From contig NC_063160.1 of the NCBI RefSeq assembly GCF_020921035.1, positions 14,659,095 through 14,723,094 of the forward strand: a stretch of DNA of 64,000 nt, given 5' to 3'. Positions 1 to 10,801 of this stretch are shown here, piece after piece. The position numbers were made by a program, and so were the translations under genes. This DNA comes from Rhodamnia argentea (taxonomy: Eukaryota; Streptophyta; Magnoliopsida; Myrtales; Myrtaceae). Positions within the stretch are counted from its first letter, which is position 1; each line of letters begins with the position of its first letter. Below the pieces are notes generated by a model that saw nothing but the letters and a program-made list of their open reading frames with translations, searched no databases and had not been told where the DNA came from.

Positions 1-669
1 TACCGATTTGAGTAGAAATCGATTTTCGGACCTATTTTTTGGGTGGTCCGATCCGATCCGGTTGCACACCCTTAATTTTGAGTAGATTAATGTTATTGCC
101 ATTGAATATATACCTCTAATCCTCCCTTTTCTCTTTTTTTCGATTTTTGCCGAGGTGCGAGAGTTGAACTTCGCACCTGTGATACTAACTAACAACCACA
201 TCTTCTCAATTTCTTTATCGATAGAATCAATCGCATAATTATTGACACTGAGTTGGAACTCACCTCTCTCGTTTCGTTCCCCCCTGAGGTGGCTCTTCTT
301 CTCTCTAATCCACTGGATACGCCGGGGTGCCTCCAAATCCTAAATCCAAACCCCCATTGACTTTGGTTGGTGTTCAAGCCGTGTTGTCATCTTGTTTCCG
401 TGATTTAAGCCGATTCAAGAGTTATTTGATTCATTTTCGATGTACGCATCGTGTTCAAATTGGACCCCCAAGAAAAAAGAAAAAACATTTGTAGCGAAAT
501 CACGGCATAGAAAAGTTAGTGTAAATTTACGACGTTGCAACGTGACGTATATCATGGAGTTTCACGACGAGACACTTATTAATCATATTTAACAAAGAAA
601 TTGTATGATCGTATATTGAGCTATGTTTTCATTAAAAAAAATTTTATTTACAATCACGTTTGAGACGCA

Positions 670-1581
670 TAAGGTGGGAATGATAACCATTCTGTTTCTG
701 AAATCAATTTCTGGCCGGAGATGAATTTTTGTATTTCTAATTCTTGGATGAGTTTCTGAGCAAAACAAACGTGTTTGATATCGATGCAAGATTTCTGTTT
801 TGGGAATAAAAATTTGTTTGATAAAAATATAAAATTTCTAGGGTTGTCGGCAGATGGCAACCAACAGATCGGCGATCGGAGATCGGGGGTCGGTGGACAT
901 ACGGACTACATACTGCAACCGAAGGATCAGCCATTGGCAACCGGGGGCCGACGGACGACGACCGGCGGATTGTTGGTGAGCAGACCGATGATCGGGGGTT
1001 AGCAGACGAGCAATCGGTGGATCGGCGAGCCGACGACTATAGGATTGTCAAACTAATGATCGGGGATAGGTGACCGGTGAACAGCAAACCGACAACCGGA
1101 AAACAGGGGGCCAACGGACTGGCGAGCGGTGGCCTACGATCGGCGGACGACGAATTGGCGAACAACGGATTGGTGAATCGGTGATCGGCAATCGGATGAT
1201 TGACAAGTTGGCAAACTGGGACATGTGGCCGAGGGACCAACGAACAACGAGTCGATGGACAAAGAACCGGGCGCGCTACCGAGAGGATCGGGCAAACGGC
1301 ACCGACGGACCCGCGATTGGCGGAAGGTGAATCGGTGATCGGGACTCGAGAGAGAAGGAGTGAGCGATGAGAAGAATTCTTATATCTCATTTCTGTTCTA
1401 GAAATAGAGAAGCTAAAAATTTTAGCTTCTTATTTCTATTCCAATTCTATTTTTGAAACAAATTTGTTCTAAAAATAGAAAATGAAATTACACTACCAAA
1501 TGGATTTCAACTTTAAATCTATTTCAGAAATAAGTTTAAAACAGAAATAGAGAAACATAATGATTATCATTCGCGTCCTTA
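670..1581. mobile_element. Probable non-autonomous TIR element with GC-rich repetitive core
   Basis: The left edge (TAAGG...GAATGATAACCATT, followed by TGTTTCT) matches, in inverted orientation, the right edge that ends ATTATCATTCGCGTCCTTA. The arms continue as imperfect AT-rich inverted repeats containing AGAAATAG-type words. Between about 850 and 1345 the sequence becomes GC-rich and consists of degenerate repeats of GATCGG, GGCGA and CGGACGA. I found no clear target-site duplication and no transposase. Class II non-autonomous element is the best reading; the superfamily is unknown and the exact ends are approximate. Confidence 0.5.
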
Positions 1582-1914
1582 TTAACGAAACTTAATAAGG
1601 GGATATTCCGATATCTAATACGTTAGAGACGTATATAGTTCGAGAGTGAGAGAAAATGTAGTAAATGATAATTAGCCCTTGCTTAGATATTTATCAAGCA
1701 GCCGTGGGATGCAGGTTAATAAGGACATTATTAAATTTGCTCCTTTCCATTTCGTTAGATACACTAATGGTGCTTTAGACTTTTAAAATTGGCCAACTTA
1801 GTTGATGATTTCAATTGAGGGCACTTTAAACTTTAAAATTAATAAATGTGTGTTTTAGCCATGATGAGAGTGGAAATAAGCTAGGAAGCACGGATACTCT
1901 CCTAGGGCCTCCGT

Positions 1915-2045
1915 GTAGTGTCGGACACCGACACGCATCCGACACTTTTCGACACCCGACCAACACGTGATCAACATGTATTAGACATCCGACACATGGT
2001 CAGAACTCCGGACATGCCGGCGTCACGCGAGTCCAAGATCCGGAC
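1915..2045. repeat. Degenerate GTGTCGGACAC / CCGACAC repeat block
   Basis: About 130 bp of repeated, partly palindromic words (GTGTCGGACACCGACACG, CATCCGACAC, GACACCCGACC). Blocks of this kind recur in plant genomes, but I cannot assign a family. Confidence 0.5.
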
Positions 2046-2464
2046 ACGCACGGGATCAATTTTAAATATTTTCAATAAATTAGATGTCAAAATGTAAATT
2101 TATCCAAAATATATATATTTAAGTTATATAACTAGCCACACCAAAATTAATATATCCAAATAGTCCCAAACAAATATAATCGCAAATTCTTAATAAAAAA
2201 AAAAAAGAAACTCGTCGCCGATATTGTTATATGCATTTAATATGCGTATCTCAACGCATCCAAATTTTCTATATTTTGAAGAATGACGTGTCGCGCTTAG
2301 AAAATAGATTGCCCTTCTTTAAAAAAAAAATTAGTAAATATCGAATTAAATTACTCCCTGCAAAAGTGATGGAAATTACCACAATTTTAGCTTTTAACAG
2401 ACCCTAGAGCTAGAAGTAGCATCCGAGGGCCAGCGGGTCCTTTCTCTCTCTCTTATCCGCTCTT

Positions 2465-2467
<3 letters not shown>

Positions 2468-2498
<31 letters not shown>
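2468..2498 (+). repeat. (CT)n microsatellite upstream of the ATL gene
   Basis: A perfect 31-nt CT dinucleotide tract lies about 130 bp before the ATG and just upstream of the TATA box. Pyrimidine tracts of this kind are frequent in plant core promoters and leaders. Confidence 0.9.
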
Positions 2499-2500
<2 letters not shown>

Positions 2501-2560
2501 GCTGCTCCATCTGCTGCTCCATCTGCTGCTTCACATTTTCGTCGTCTTCCTCTCACTACT

Positions 2561-2567
2561 TATAAAG
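2561..2567 (+). promoter_or_regulatory. TATA box of the ATL gene
   Basis: TATAAAG sits 70 bp before the start codon at 2631, in a position fitting a transcription start near 2590 and a leader of about 40 nt. Confidence 0.6.
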
Positions 2568-2630
2568 TGCGACATCCCAACTCCCTGCAGGGAACTTTTC
2601 CGTCCTCTCATCAATACATAATCCCCCATC

Positions 2631-3218
2631 ATGACCCGCTCTCCCTCACCTCCCACCAAACCCGCCTCCGCCGCCGCGGCGCCCCCGCCGGAGGTCCTGG
2701 ACGTGGAGTCCGACTTTGTCGTCATCCTCGCCGTCCTCCTCTGCGCGCTCATCTGCGTGGTCGGCCTCATCGCCGTCGCCCGCTGCGCCTGGCTCCGACG
2801 CTACCCCGGCCGAGGCGGCGCTGGCGGGGGCCCCGCCGCCCCCTCGCCGCGGCCCCCCCCGGCGGCCAACAGGGGCCTCAAGAGGAAGGCGCTGCAGTCG
2901 CTCCCCAAGATCGTGTACGGCCTCGAAGAAGCAGCTGCCGTCGGCGCCGCCAGGTTCCCGGTGGAATGCGCCATCTGCCTTGGCGAGTTCTCGGAGGGGG
3001 ACGAGGTGAGGCTCTTGCCCCAGTGCGGCCACGGGTTCCACGTGGGCTGCATTGACCAGTGGCTGCGGTCCCACTCGTCGTGCCCGTCGTGCCGGCAGAT
3101 CCTGGTCGTGGCGCGGTGCCAGAAGTGCGGCCATTTCCCGGCCGTCCCCGGCGACGGGACGGAGGCTCAGCTCAAGGCGAGAGAAGACGGCGGTAACAGC
3201 AACAGTTTCTTGCCTTAA
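2631..3218 (+). CDS. RING-H2 finger protein, ATL8/ATL80-like E3 ubiquitin ligase
   Basis: An intronless 195-aa protein. Residues about 28-50 form one transmembrane helix, followed by a basic, proline- and glycine-rich linker. A GLD-like stretch ([12 protein letters not shown]) spans 86-97, and a canonical RING-H2 finger spans 113-154 with metal ligands C113, C116, C132, H134, H137, C140, C151 and C154. W144 is the conserved tryptophan that contacts the E2 enzyme. After the finger comes an RCQKCGH motif, as in the ATL8/ATL80 subgroup, and the protein ends in SFLP. ATL proteins are membrane-anchored ubiquitin ligases, usually single-exon and often rapidly induced; the substrate cannot be predicted. 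The ATG is the first in frame after the TATA box. The coding sequence is very GC-rich (GC3-biased), unlike its surroundings. It points toward the p34 gene, which is convergent. Confidence 0.95.
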   Translation: MTRSPSPPTKPASAAAAPPPEVLDVESDFVVILAVLLCALICVVGLIAVARCAWLRRYPGRGGAGGGPAAPSPRPPPAANRGLKRKALQSLPKIVYGLEEAAAVGAARFPVECAICLGEFSEGDEVRLLPQCGHGFHVGCIDQWLRSHSSCPSCRQILVVARCQKCGHFPAVPGDGTEAQLKAREDGGNSNSFLP

Positions 3219-4827
3219 AAGGAAAATGGGTTCTTCTTCTTCTCTCCTCCTCTTCTGTAATTGTCATTTTCTCCTCTTCTTTTTTGGGGATGCTGAGGAT
3301 TGACCTCGGTCAATGAGTTTGTACATGTGATCAGAAAGTTAATAACAGGATTGTAATAAGGGATTTTTATTAGGCGAGTACACACTCGTTGACCCCTGAA
3401 AAATACGAACGTGTTTCTTTTTTTTTTTAATTCTTTTTTTCCTTCCTCCTTATCACATTGTCGATTGACCGGACAAAAATCACGATCATTCCTCGTTCGC
3501 TTAATAGCTCTTTTGTTTGTACAAAATTAACGGGTGGACTCGTATAGCCCCCTTTGTTCACATGCTTGATTGGGATGCTAGAATCACTTTCAAAACTAGG
3601 ACTTTAAACCTTCATCATTCCCCCTACCATTCCATATTCGATCAAGTTGATCATCACATTTGGACAATCAAGCGCTCAATCGATCTCGTTACCAAGTATG
3701 GTAAACATGCACAATGTGCTTATGATTCTCGACGAATGGCGCTTTCGCTGTTAACCCGCGAACTTTTCTTATCCAGAGACGGAATCAAGTGATAAGAAAA
3801 AGTAGCGATTTTGAACTAAAAAAGGCATCTTTCTATGTGGCCGAAAAAGTCAAAAAAATAAAAATAAATAAAATCAAAAGCCATCTCACAAGTCACTACT
3901 TTCTCATAGTTGGACGTGGGACCGAACTACTATCCGAGGTTTATCCTTCTAGAGAAAGGGTGTGAAAGACTATCCTTGCACTCGAGGTGACAATGACATT
4001 GTGCTCCTTATCTAAGAAGAAAAGGGAATGGCGGTATGTTGATTCTACTTAACTGGTAAGCATGATCGCGAAAAGCACTAAGAGGAAAATGACAATACTT
4101 GTTGAGGTTGTCCTCGAACATGCATACGGAACTCCGAGGGGCCAAAGAAAAAAAAAAAGAAGGAACAATCCCACTGTCACTCTTTCTCCCGGAATAATGC
4201 CCTTTAAGGATCACAATCATTGCGATACCTAAATTACACAACACGGCACGCCTAACTTTCTGGATGACTCAGCCATATCGAAAGAAGTCACGTTCATTCG
4301 TGACTTCTGGCATGTGTACTAAGAGTCCACTTGTGAGTACAGAAAGGCATTTAAGACTTGAGAGTTGTTATCGGCGACCTGCCTCTTAGGTTTGAATCAT
4401 CATGTATCGATCCTGAGGCAAAATTCGCAGGAAAAGTAGTGTAACAACGGGCAAAACTCTGCATAATGCTCTTCCATTTGCATACATAGATAGAAAAATA
4501 TGGACAAACTCTCCATAAGTGTTAGGCAAGTAGATGAAGAGCTTCATGTGCAAATAGCCATTTGTCTCCAGCAGCAACAATAATTATGCCACAATAAGTA
4601 TTCAAAATTCCCAGCAGATTAACGGATAGAGAGAGACTTACTTCATATCTTCGCTGGCACAAATTGACAACCATTTCATGGCACGAGCACAGGCTTGAAG
4701 GCCAGAAATATCCCGATCTCGACCAACTGAAGCCATACAACTCAAACTGACATCTTTTCACCATAACCTGCATAACTCCTGGAAAGATTGACTTCACAAT
4801 ATTTGCTTTGCGGAATGCACTAGTATG
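3219..4827. other. Intergenic spacer between convergent genes
   Basis: Holds the 3' flank of the ATL gene (AT-rich, with AATAAC/AATAAG words near 3340-3360) and, on the other strand, the presumed 3' untranslated region of the p34-like gene. The open frames here have no family resemblance and are not called as genes. Confidence 0.6.
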
Positions 4828-7677
4828 TTACTCCTCGTCATCACTGCTTCCACCAAACATACTGGCCATTTTCATGGCAAGTTTCGCAGCCATTTCCCTC
4901 CTTTGATAGTCGGGCATGAACCGCAGGTTACTGCGAATATTCCCTATCTCGGACATCAAGTGTTCCAGATCCTCAAAGTCAATCTGATTATCTAGGTCTG
5001 GCTCTGTGAATTCCTCGGGGTCTTTTGTGACTGATGATCCGGCATCATTGTTTTTGTCCACTAAGGCAGTCCCCGAGGTTGAGACCGTCTCATCTTTCCT
5101 GTCATAACTTTCTCCATGTTCATGATCACTTTCTACGACAGAAGTATTCCGAGCTACAGTTGATCCACCAGCATTTGAGGTTACTGTAGAACCACTAGCT
5201 GAGACCCATCCTTCATCTGTATCATTCCAGGGCTCTGCTGAACCCGCCGACAGAATTTCATATTCCAATTCGTAATCCGATTCTTCTTCTGATGATTCTG
5301 TAGAAAGGTGACAAACATAACAATCAGGATTCCAAAACAAATCATAAAGAAATGGGGAAATTTTAATCTAAAAAAAGGTGTAAAGGAAACCTTGTCTTTC
5401 AGGCAATGATGGTTCCCTTATCTTTTCACCAGATTTCAGTATCATTCCAGGCCACATATGAGAAGAAAGTGCAACAGATAGACGTTCAACTCCTTGTGAA
5501 TCGCCAGCAACTGATAAGCCTGTGAAAGGTACAGTATTTTACTTCCCTGAATTCGATAGGCAAGAAAGACAATAAACTACCCAAAGATACTCAAAGATAA
5601 CGCTGACGACAACCCCAAATATAAGATATAGAACAAAACAAACTTAATAACTCAATCTTGCAGTACAAAGATGCAAAAGTCATACTTTATACCAATAGCC
5701 TAAAAAGTGTTACTACGCCTTTGAATATGCAAAAGACTACACAGTACAATACATGCGTAACAAGACTTTCATGCCTTCAAAAGCAATGTATATGCAGAAT
5801 AAGAATGTTCATGGATTTAGTAAAGACCTAGCTCCTTTAGTCCAATATTTAGCATTTCTTAATATCTAGATTAATTGGAAAATCAGAGTAGAGGACCAAA
5901 TTGTCCTTCAACAGTTCACGAGAACACAACGACCATACTATTTCTAAGTAAAAATGAATGGAGTGCAAAACCAAGAACAGACAACAATTATACATTAATG
6001 CATCACAGTGAAAAAGAGGATCATACATTTGTCAAAGTCAGCATTGGAAGCACAAGCTTCGATGTATTCAATATTGTGATCAATGCACCAGTCCAGACAT
6101 GATTTTCCAATCTGTAAGGTAGATTCATCGCCACCCAGTAAACTACTTCCCTCAGTCTCGGAGATTCCGCAGTCACTGAGTTCTGCATAATAATCGACAG
6201 AGTCGTCTTCAACATTTTGCAGCCTTCTTCTGTATTCGGCATGAACTGGATGACCAGGAATAAGGTCTACTTTATTCCCAACGCACAACAATATCTCAAA
6301 ATTCCTAATATCATTCTTAGATACCCAGTCCTGTAGTGCAGCCAGGGACGGTGGCTGCAGATAAGGGCACAGAGGATGATAAGTTCATCTACACCAATAC
6401 AGAGGCTATCATGCCAGCATAGCACTTGTTTGAGAAGATCTCCCAGAGATGAAAAGTAAAAGATTTAGACTGAAGCAGACCATAAGTCAATCAGAGGCTG
6501 ACCTTACTCAAGTCAAAAACCATCACCAAGGCATCCAACTTCCCGAGAATAGGCAGGGATTGTGCATCGAAATCATCACGGAGATGGGCCATCCATACAG
6601 AAACATCCGCACTGTAGTATTTTGTGTTTATAGTCCACCTGTTTCGCTGGAACCAATCAAGTACCATAAAGATGCACCAGAAATTGTCCAAATGACAATG
6701 AAAATAATCTCAACATGACAGAAAGAAAAAGTTCTGCAGAAATTTTCTGACTAGAGAAAAGCTTGATGCATACATACCCCTGGACAACTACGTCCGGCGA
6801 TGGGTCAGGACCTTCCTCAATATCAATTGATAGCAACCCTAATATCAACAAATATTGTAAGCATTAAGTCAGCGGGACACTTCAATATGCAGAACACGAA
6901 TGCAGCCGAAAATTTACCTCACAGCAAGCAAAAGATAGAGAAACAACACAGATAAGCTAAAATAATGTACAGAACATCCATTGCAAACCAATACAGTAAT
7001 CTTCACAAGCTTGGAAGCGACGAAGAATTTATCTTAAAACTTGCATTTCGCAACACTTCAGTCCTTTCTTCTAAGGTTTTGCATCTTTTATGAGGGTTCA
7101 ACTACCTAGATTATCATAAGAACAATTCCTACCATAATCCCCAAAACATGTGCAGATTAAATTCCACCTCCAGCACGTCAAGATGCATCAACTCTTAAGT
7201 AAGCAAAGGAACAAAAAGCAAACCCCTAACAAAAAAAAAAAAAAAATGGCCTATATATTCACCAAATTGTTAAAATACCAATGGCAAAATCATTAGCAAG
7301 AAAAGGAACATCAAACTAGCACAACAGAAAGCAAGCACAAGTCAGGCAGCAAATCCAGCGACCTTGTCACAGATCGAGCTCGTCAACCCTTCTTTCCTTC
7401 TTTTTTTTTTTTTTTCAATTGACCCATAATGAGAATGAAACCCAAGACTCCAATCACTTGCAGCCTTCAACTACATAGGACACCACCCAATACCAATATC
7501 ATTTATGGACAAAAAAGGACCTTCTTTTCACAAGGAAACACAGACTTGAGTCACTAGCTTAAGTTGAGAGCTGAACTTACGAGACAGAAGAGTCCGTTTG
7601 CCGACGCCGGATGGTCCGATCACGAAGATTCCGGGTCTGTTCTCGAGTGAATTATCATTTTTCCCGTCGACCTGCAT
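4828..7677 (-). CDS. p34-like GTPase-fold protein (alpha/gamma-adaptin-binding protein family)
   Basis: Six exons on the minus strand: 7581-7677, 6778-6838, 6503-6638, 6027-6354, 5391-5519 and 4828-5297. They give 406 aa with all phases closing. The N-terminus carries a P-loop, GPSGVGKRT, at residues 21-29. A second nucleotide-binding motif, NKVD, lies at 125-128 after a hydrophobic strand (EILLCVG). The central part (KYYSADVSVWMAHL) matches plant p34/AAGAB-type proteins. The C-terminal third is acidic and serine-rich and ends in a short helix (MPDYQRREMAAKLAMKMAS) plus SSDDEE. In animals p34 binds AP-1 and AP-2 adaptin subunits and assists assembly of the adaptor complexes; a similar trafficking role in plants is inferred. 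The start at 7677 is chosen because the P-loop follows within 21 residues. Exon 3 could alternatively end at an upstream GTAAGG, but that breaks the frame. Confidence 0.9.
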
Positions 7678-7889
7678 CTTATTTGGATCCGAGAGATCGG
7701 TTCGTGAAAGGAAACCCTAGATTACAGTTGAAGCAAGACGGGGATCTTCTTCTTCGTCGTCGTCTTTGATTGTGACCGATTGCATGAAACTTTCAGTCCC
7801 TCAATCGTTTCTTCGAAAATTGGGGAGAGCTGCATCAAATGAGGCTCAATCCTAACCTTAACACTGTGCGAGACACTAATAACATTATC

Positions 7890-8304
7890 GCCCCCAAGTT
7901 TTTCGGGTTCTTACGAATTGCCCTCCGATGCTTCAATTTTCTCAATTTGCCCCCCTGAATTTAAGAAAGTGATCACAATGTGTCCCTTTTATGTCGACTC
8001 CGGCTAAATTTTGCTTAGAGTTCCGACCACGTGACAGCATGCGAGAGCACGGGACTAAACTTTCCACAAGAACACGACCGAAGTTAATGCCAAATGCACA
8101 TTGATATACGATTTTGGAACATATATTTGAGCAGTCCATGTGTAATTCTTTTTTTTTCATAGCTAATCACATCTAGTCACGGGGTTAGTTATGTGAGAAA
8201 AATTTGGCTATGGTGATGTTATCACCGATTCAAAAAGTCAGGGAGTAATTTAAAAAAAAATTGAAACGTAAGGTGCAATTTGCGAAACGAAAAACTTAGG
8301 GGAC
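7890..8304. mobile_element. Short TIR element (MITE) near the p34-like gene start
   Basis: Inverted arms of about 55 bp. The left arm, from 7890, reads CCCCCAAGTTTTTCGG...; the right arm, ending near 8304, reads ...CGAAAAACTTAGGGG. They align as reverse complements with scattered mismatches. The element starts about 210 bp upstream of the p34 ATG, so it lies within or just outside the promoter. I saw no transposase and could not fix a target duplication. Confidence 0.55.
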
Positions 8305-10801
8305 AAGATGTTTTTCTTCATTGTGAGGAAGGACTTTATTCGTGGGCCAAGAGAATGACAGTGATGAAATAAAAGGTTGAAGAAAAGAATTTCTTCGATG
8401 TCACGGAAGGGTAGAAAGTGACCGTGAAGAAAATGTTTGGGTTTGCTTTTATTTAGGAAAAAGGACAACGGATTAAAATTGCGAAAAATTTCAAATTAAT
8501 ATATATGTGACAAATGAATGGTATTACATTTATCAACTATCGTGTGTCATCCAACTCGATAATTTGATGGTGTATTTTCTTTTTTTGGTCTAAAATTTGA
8601 TGTTAAAATTTAGGTGAAAGTTAATGGATGGCAAATTTATCACGAGTGCATCAATTTAAGATTTTTTTATAGTAAAAAAAAATTAGTTTGAAGTACATTT
8701 ATCGGGGGTGTACCAGTTTAGAATCTTTGATAGTATTGACCAAAAAGAAAAAAAGCGATGGAATGACATATTTATCCTTCAAATAACCATCACAATTTTT
8801 TTGAAAATCATGATTTTGGGTCAAAGACAAGGATAAATATGTCATTTACCTTCAATTCTCCACCTTCTCTCAAATTTAGGGACAACACTAGAGAAGCTCC
8901 TTCGCGAAAAGTAAATGATTCAAAAAAAACATTTTCAAAAGCGATTTGTATCGCTTGAAATAATTAGTCAATGAAAAATATTTCATTATTCATAATAATT
9001 TATGTTTAAACATTCTCGTGAACGGTGAATTTTGTTTTTCTATTCGTTAATTTCTGTAAGCGATACAAGTAATTATTTTAAAATATATATTATTCAAGTT
9101 AATTTTTTTTGTTTTTGCGAAACAAACACATCTCAAATCTCCAATTATTTGTGAACCAATTTTCCCTATGCTTTCTCCGGCACAAAAGAAATCCCAATCC
9201 TTTACCTTTTTCCTTTCTCCATATATTCTTTTCCCACCTGTTCTTCCCTTCCCAAACGAGTGGCAATGAAGTCAATTACAAAGTTCCGAATCAAAAGGCG
9301 AAATAAGGGTTGGGTTCCGACATAACGGTAACGGAGCCTAATAGGACCAAACTCCACAAAATAGATTTCCATGTAACGAGTTTCCCAATTCCACGGTAAA
9401 ATTCGAATGTCCAAAAAGGAAAAGCATGAACTTTTACTAGCACCCTTAAGCTACCGTTCATCTTTTACGTTAAAAAGCCGGCGTGTCATTCGACGTACGC
9501 GGCGCACCCTCAACGATATTGCCGACGCAAGGAGATGGCGTCGTTTTTGTCAATTACAATGGAGCTTGAAGAGAGAGAACCATTGGGGGTTTGATAATTT
9601 AGTCCTAAATCTTGAAGCGAAATTTCGACGAAAGTCTTTACGGTCAATTTTCATTGGATATCGTTGACGTGCTTGGTGTGCCGTGTAGGATAGCTAGCAG
9701 TTTTTTGGTAAAAATCGACTGAAATGACTATATTGAAATTTTGCACCAAGGTTTTAGGTCTGATTTGACATCCACATAAAAGGTTTAGGATTTATTGTGC
9801 AATTTTTCCGTTACCGAAGGTCTAGGCTCGATTGAACCCTAATCTGACCAACTACTATTTTGCCATGCCCGGTCCAAGGTGCAGGCTCCAGTAAGTCAAT
9901 TGCTAACTTCTTATGAAGGGCTTCGTGGAAGTCTCAATTGATTTCTTGATGGATGTGCACGATGAACGCAGCTGAAAAGGGTCTCGTCCCTATGTAGTCG
10001 CCGGGTCGAAACTCGATGCCTTATCGGAAGGGCTGGGAACGAACTCTTTTGTTCTTCAAAACGACCTGTTCTCAGAATCTCAATCAACTATCTATGGACA
10101 TGTGCTCTCAACCCATTTAAGTCGAATTGAGTGAAGCTTGAATCCCTGGCCTGTTTCTAGGACATCTCGTGTAATCCGGCGAGGCATGACAATTAGCAAA
10201 AGCATGTCGAATTGCAAATCCTCGTGATTAATTTGCAAACATGAAAAGACTGTCACTCGGTTTCTTCTGATCAATCCAATGCCGGATCAGTCTGTTATGG
10301 CTGATACACCCGACCAGACCGGACTGGACCGTCTAGGTCTCACGGAAAACTAGTGTTTCCACATTACCGAGAACGCCTCAGGAGTCGAAAGAAAAGTTTA
10401 TTTCTCGGTTCCAGGCGGTCTCTTCAAGCTATGATTCTGCAAATAGATGAAGACAACATCACAACAATCTATATGACGTGTGGCGTTGCTACGATTATTC
10501 ACGGAGGCTTTGGCAGCCATTTGAGGCAAAAAATGAGGCTTGTGCAGTACGTCCTCGAAGGGAAAACAGAATGAACAAAACTGCTGTTAGGACAAACATG
10601 AGCCTACACATCGAAGATCTCTAGGACCACATAATGGAGGGGTGCTCGGATATGTAATGCATGCAAAAATGGGACAAAAAATAAGACTGATGTGCCCCCT
10701 AGGAACTCAGTATGCTCGACATTAGTTTCTAGGACTTCCAAGTTCATAGCTCGCGGTTGATAGTGTGCAAGAAACCGGAACCCGGTGCCATAACAACCCC
10801 C
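8305..10801. other. Intergenic spacer, AT-rich, no gene seen
   Basis: Contains an AT-rich block around 8880-9125 with AAAATATTT / TTTGCGAAACAAACACA words typical of decayed non-autonomous transposons; related words recur at 29330-29680 and 44380-45125. A second block at 9700-9850 also looks element-derived. The last few hundred bases before 10802 should hold the 3' untranslated region of the downstream minus-strand sugar carrier. No open frame resembles a known protein. Confidence 0.55.

Larger units (their letters stand above)
1..2400. other. Repeat-rich spacer without a recognisable gene
   Basis: No open frame here resembles a protein family. The stretch holds an AT-rich start, a probable inverted-repeat element around 670-1581 with a GC-rich core, and a block near 1915-2045 built from copies of GTGTCGGACAC-like words. 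The open frames between 1037 and 1390 are by-products of the repetitive GATCGG-type core. Confidence 0.6.

Noticed and set aside
1037..1390. Overlapping open frames on both strands in a GC-rich block
   Set aside because: They translate degenerate GATCGG/GGCGA repeats into low-complexity peptides, lie inside a TIR element and resemble no protein family.
4386..4797. Additional 3' exons of the p34-like gene
   Set aside because: The C-terminal helix and SSDDEE end are followed by an in-frame stop at 4828-4830; the downstream frames are unrelated and fit a 3' untranslated region.
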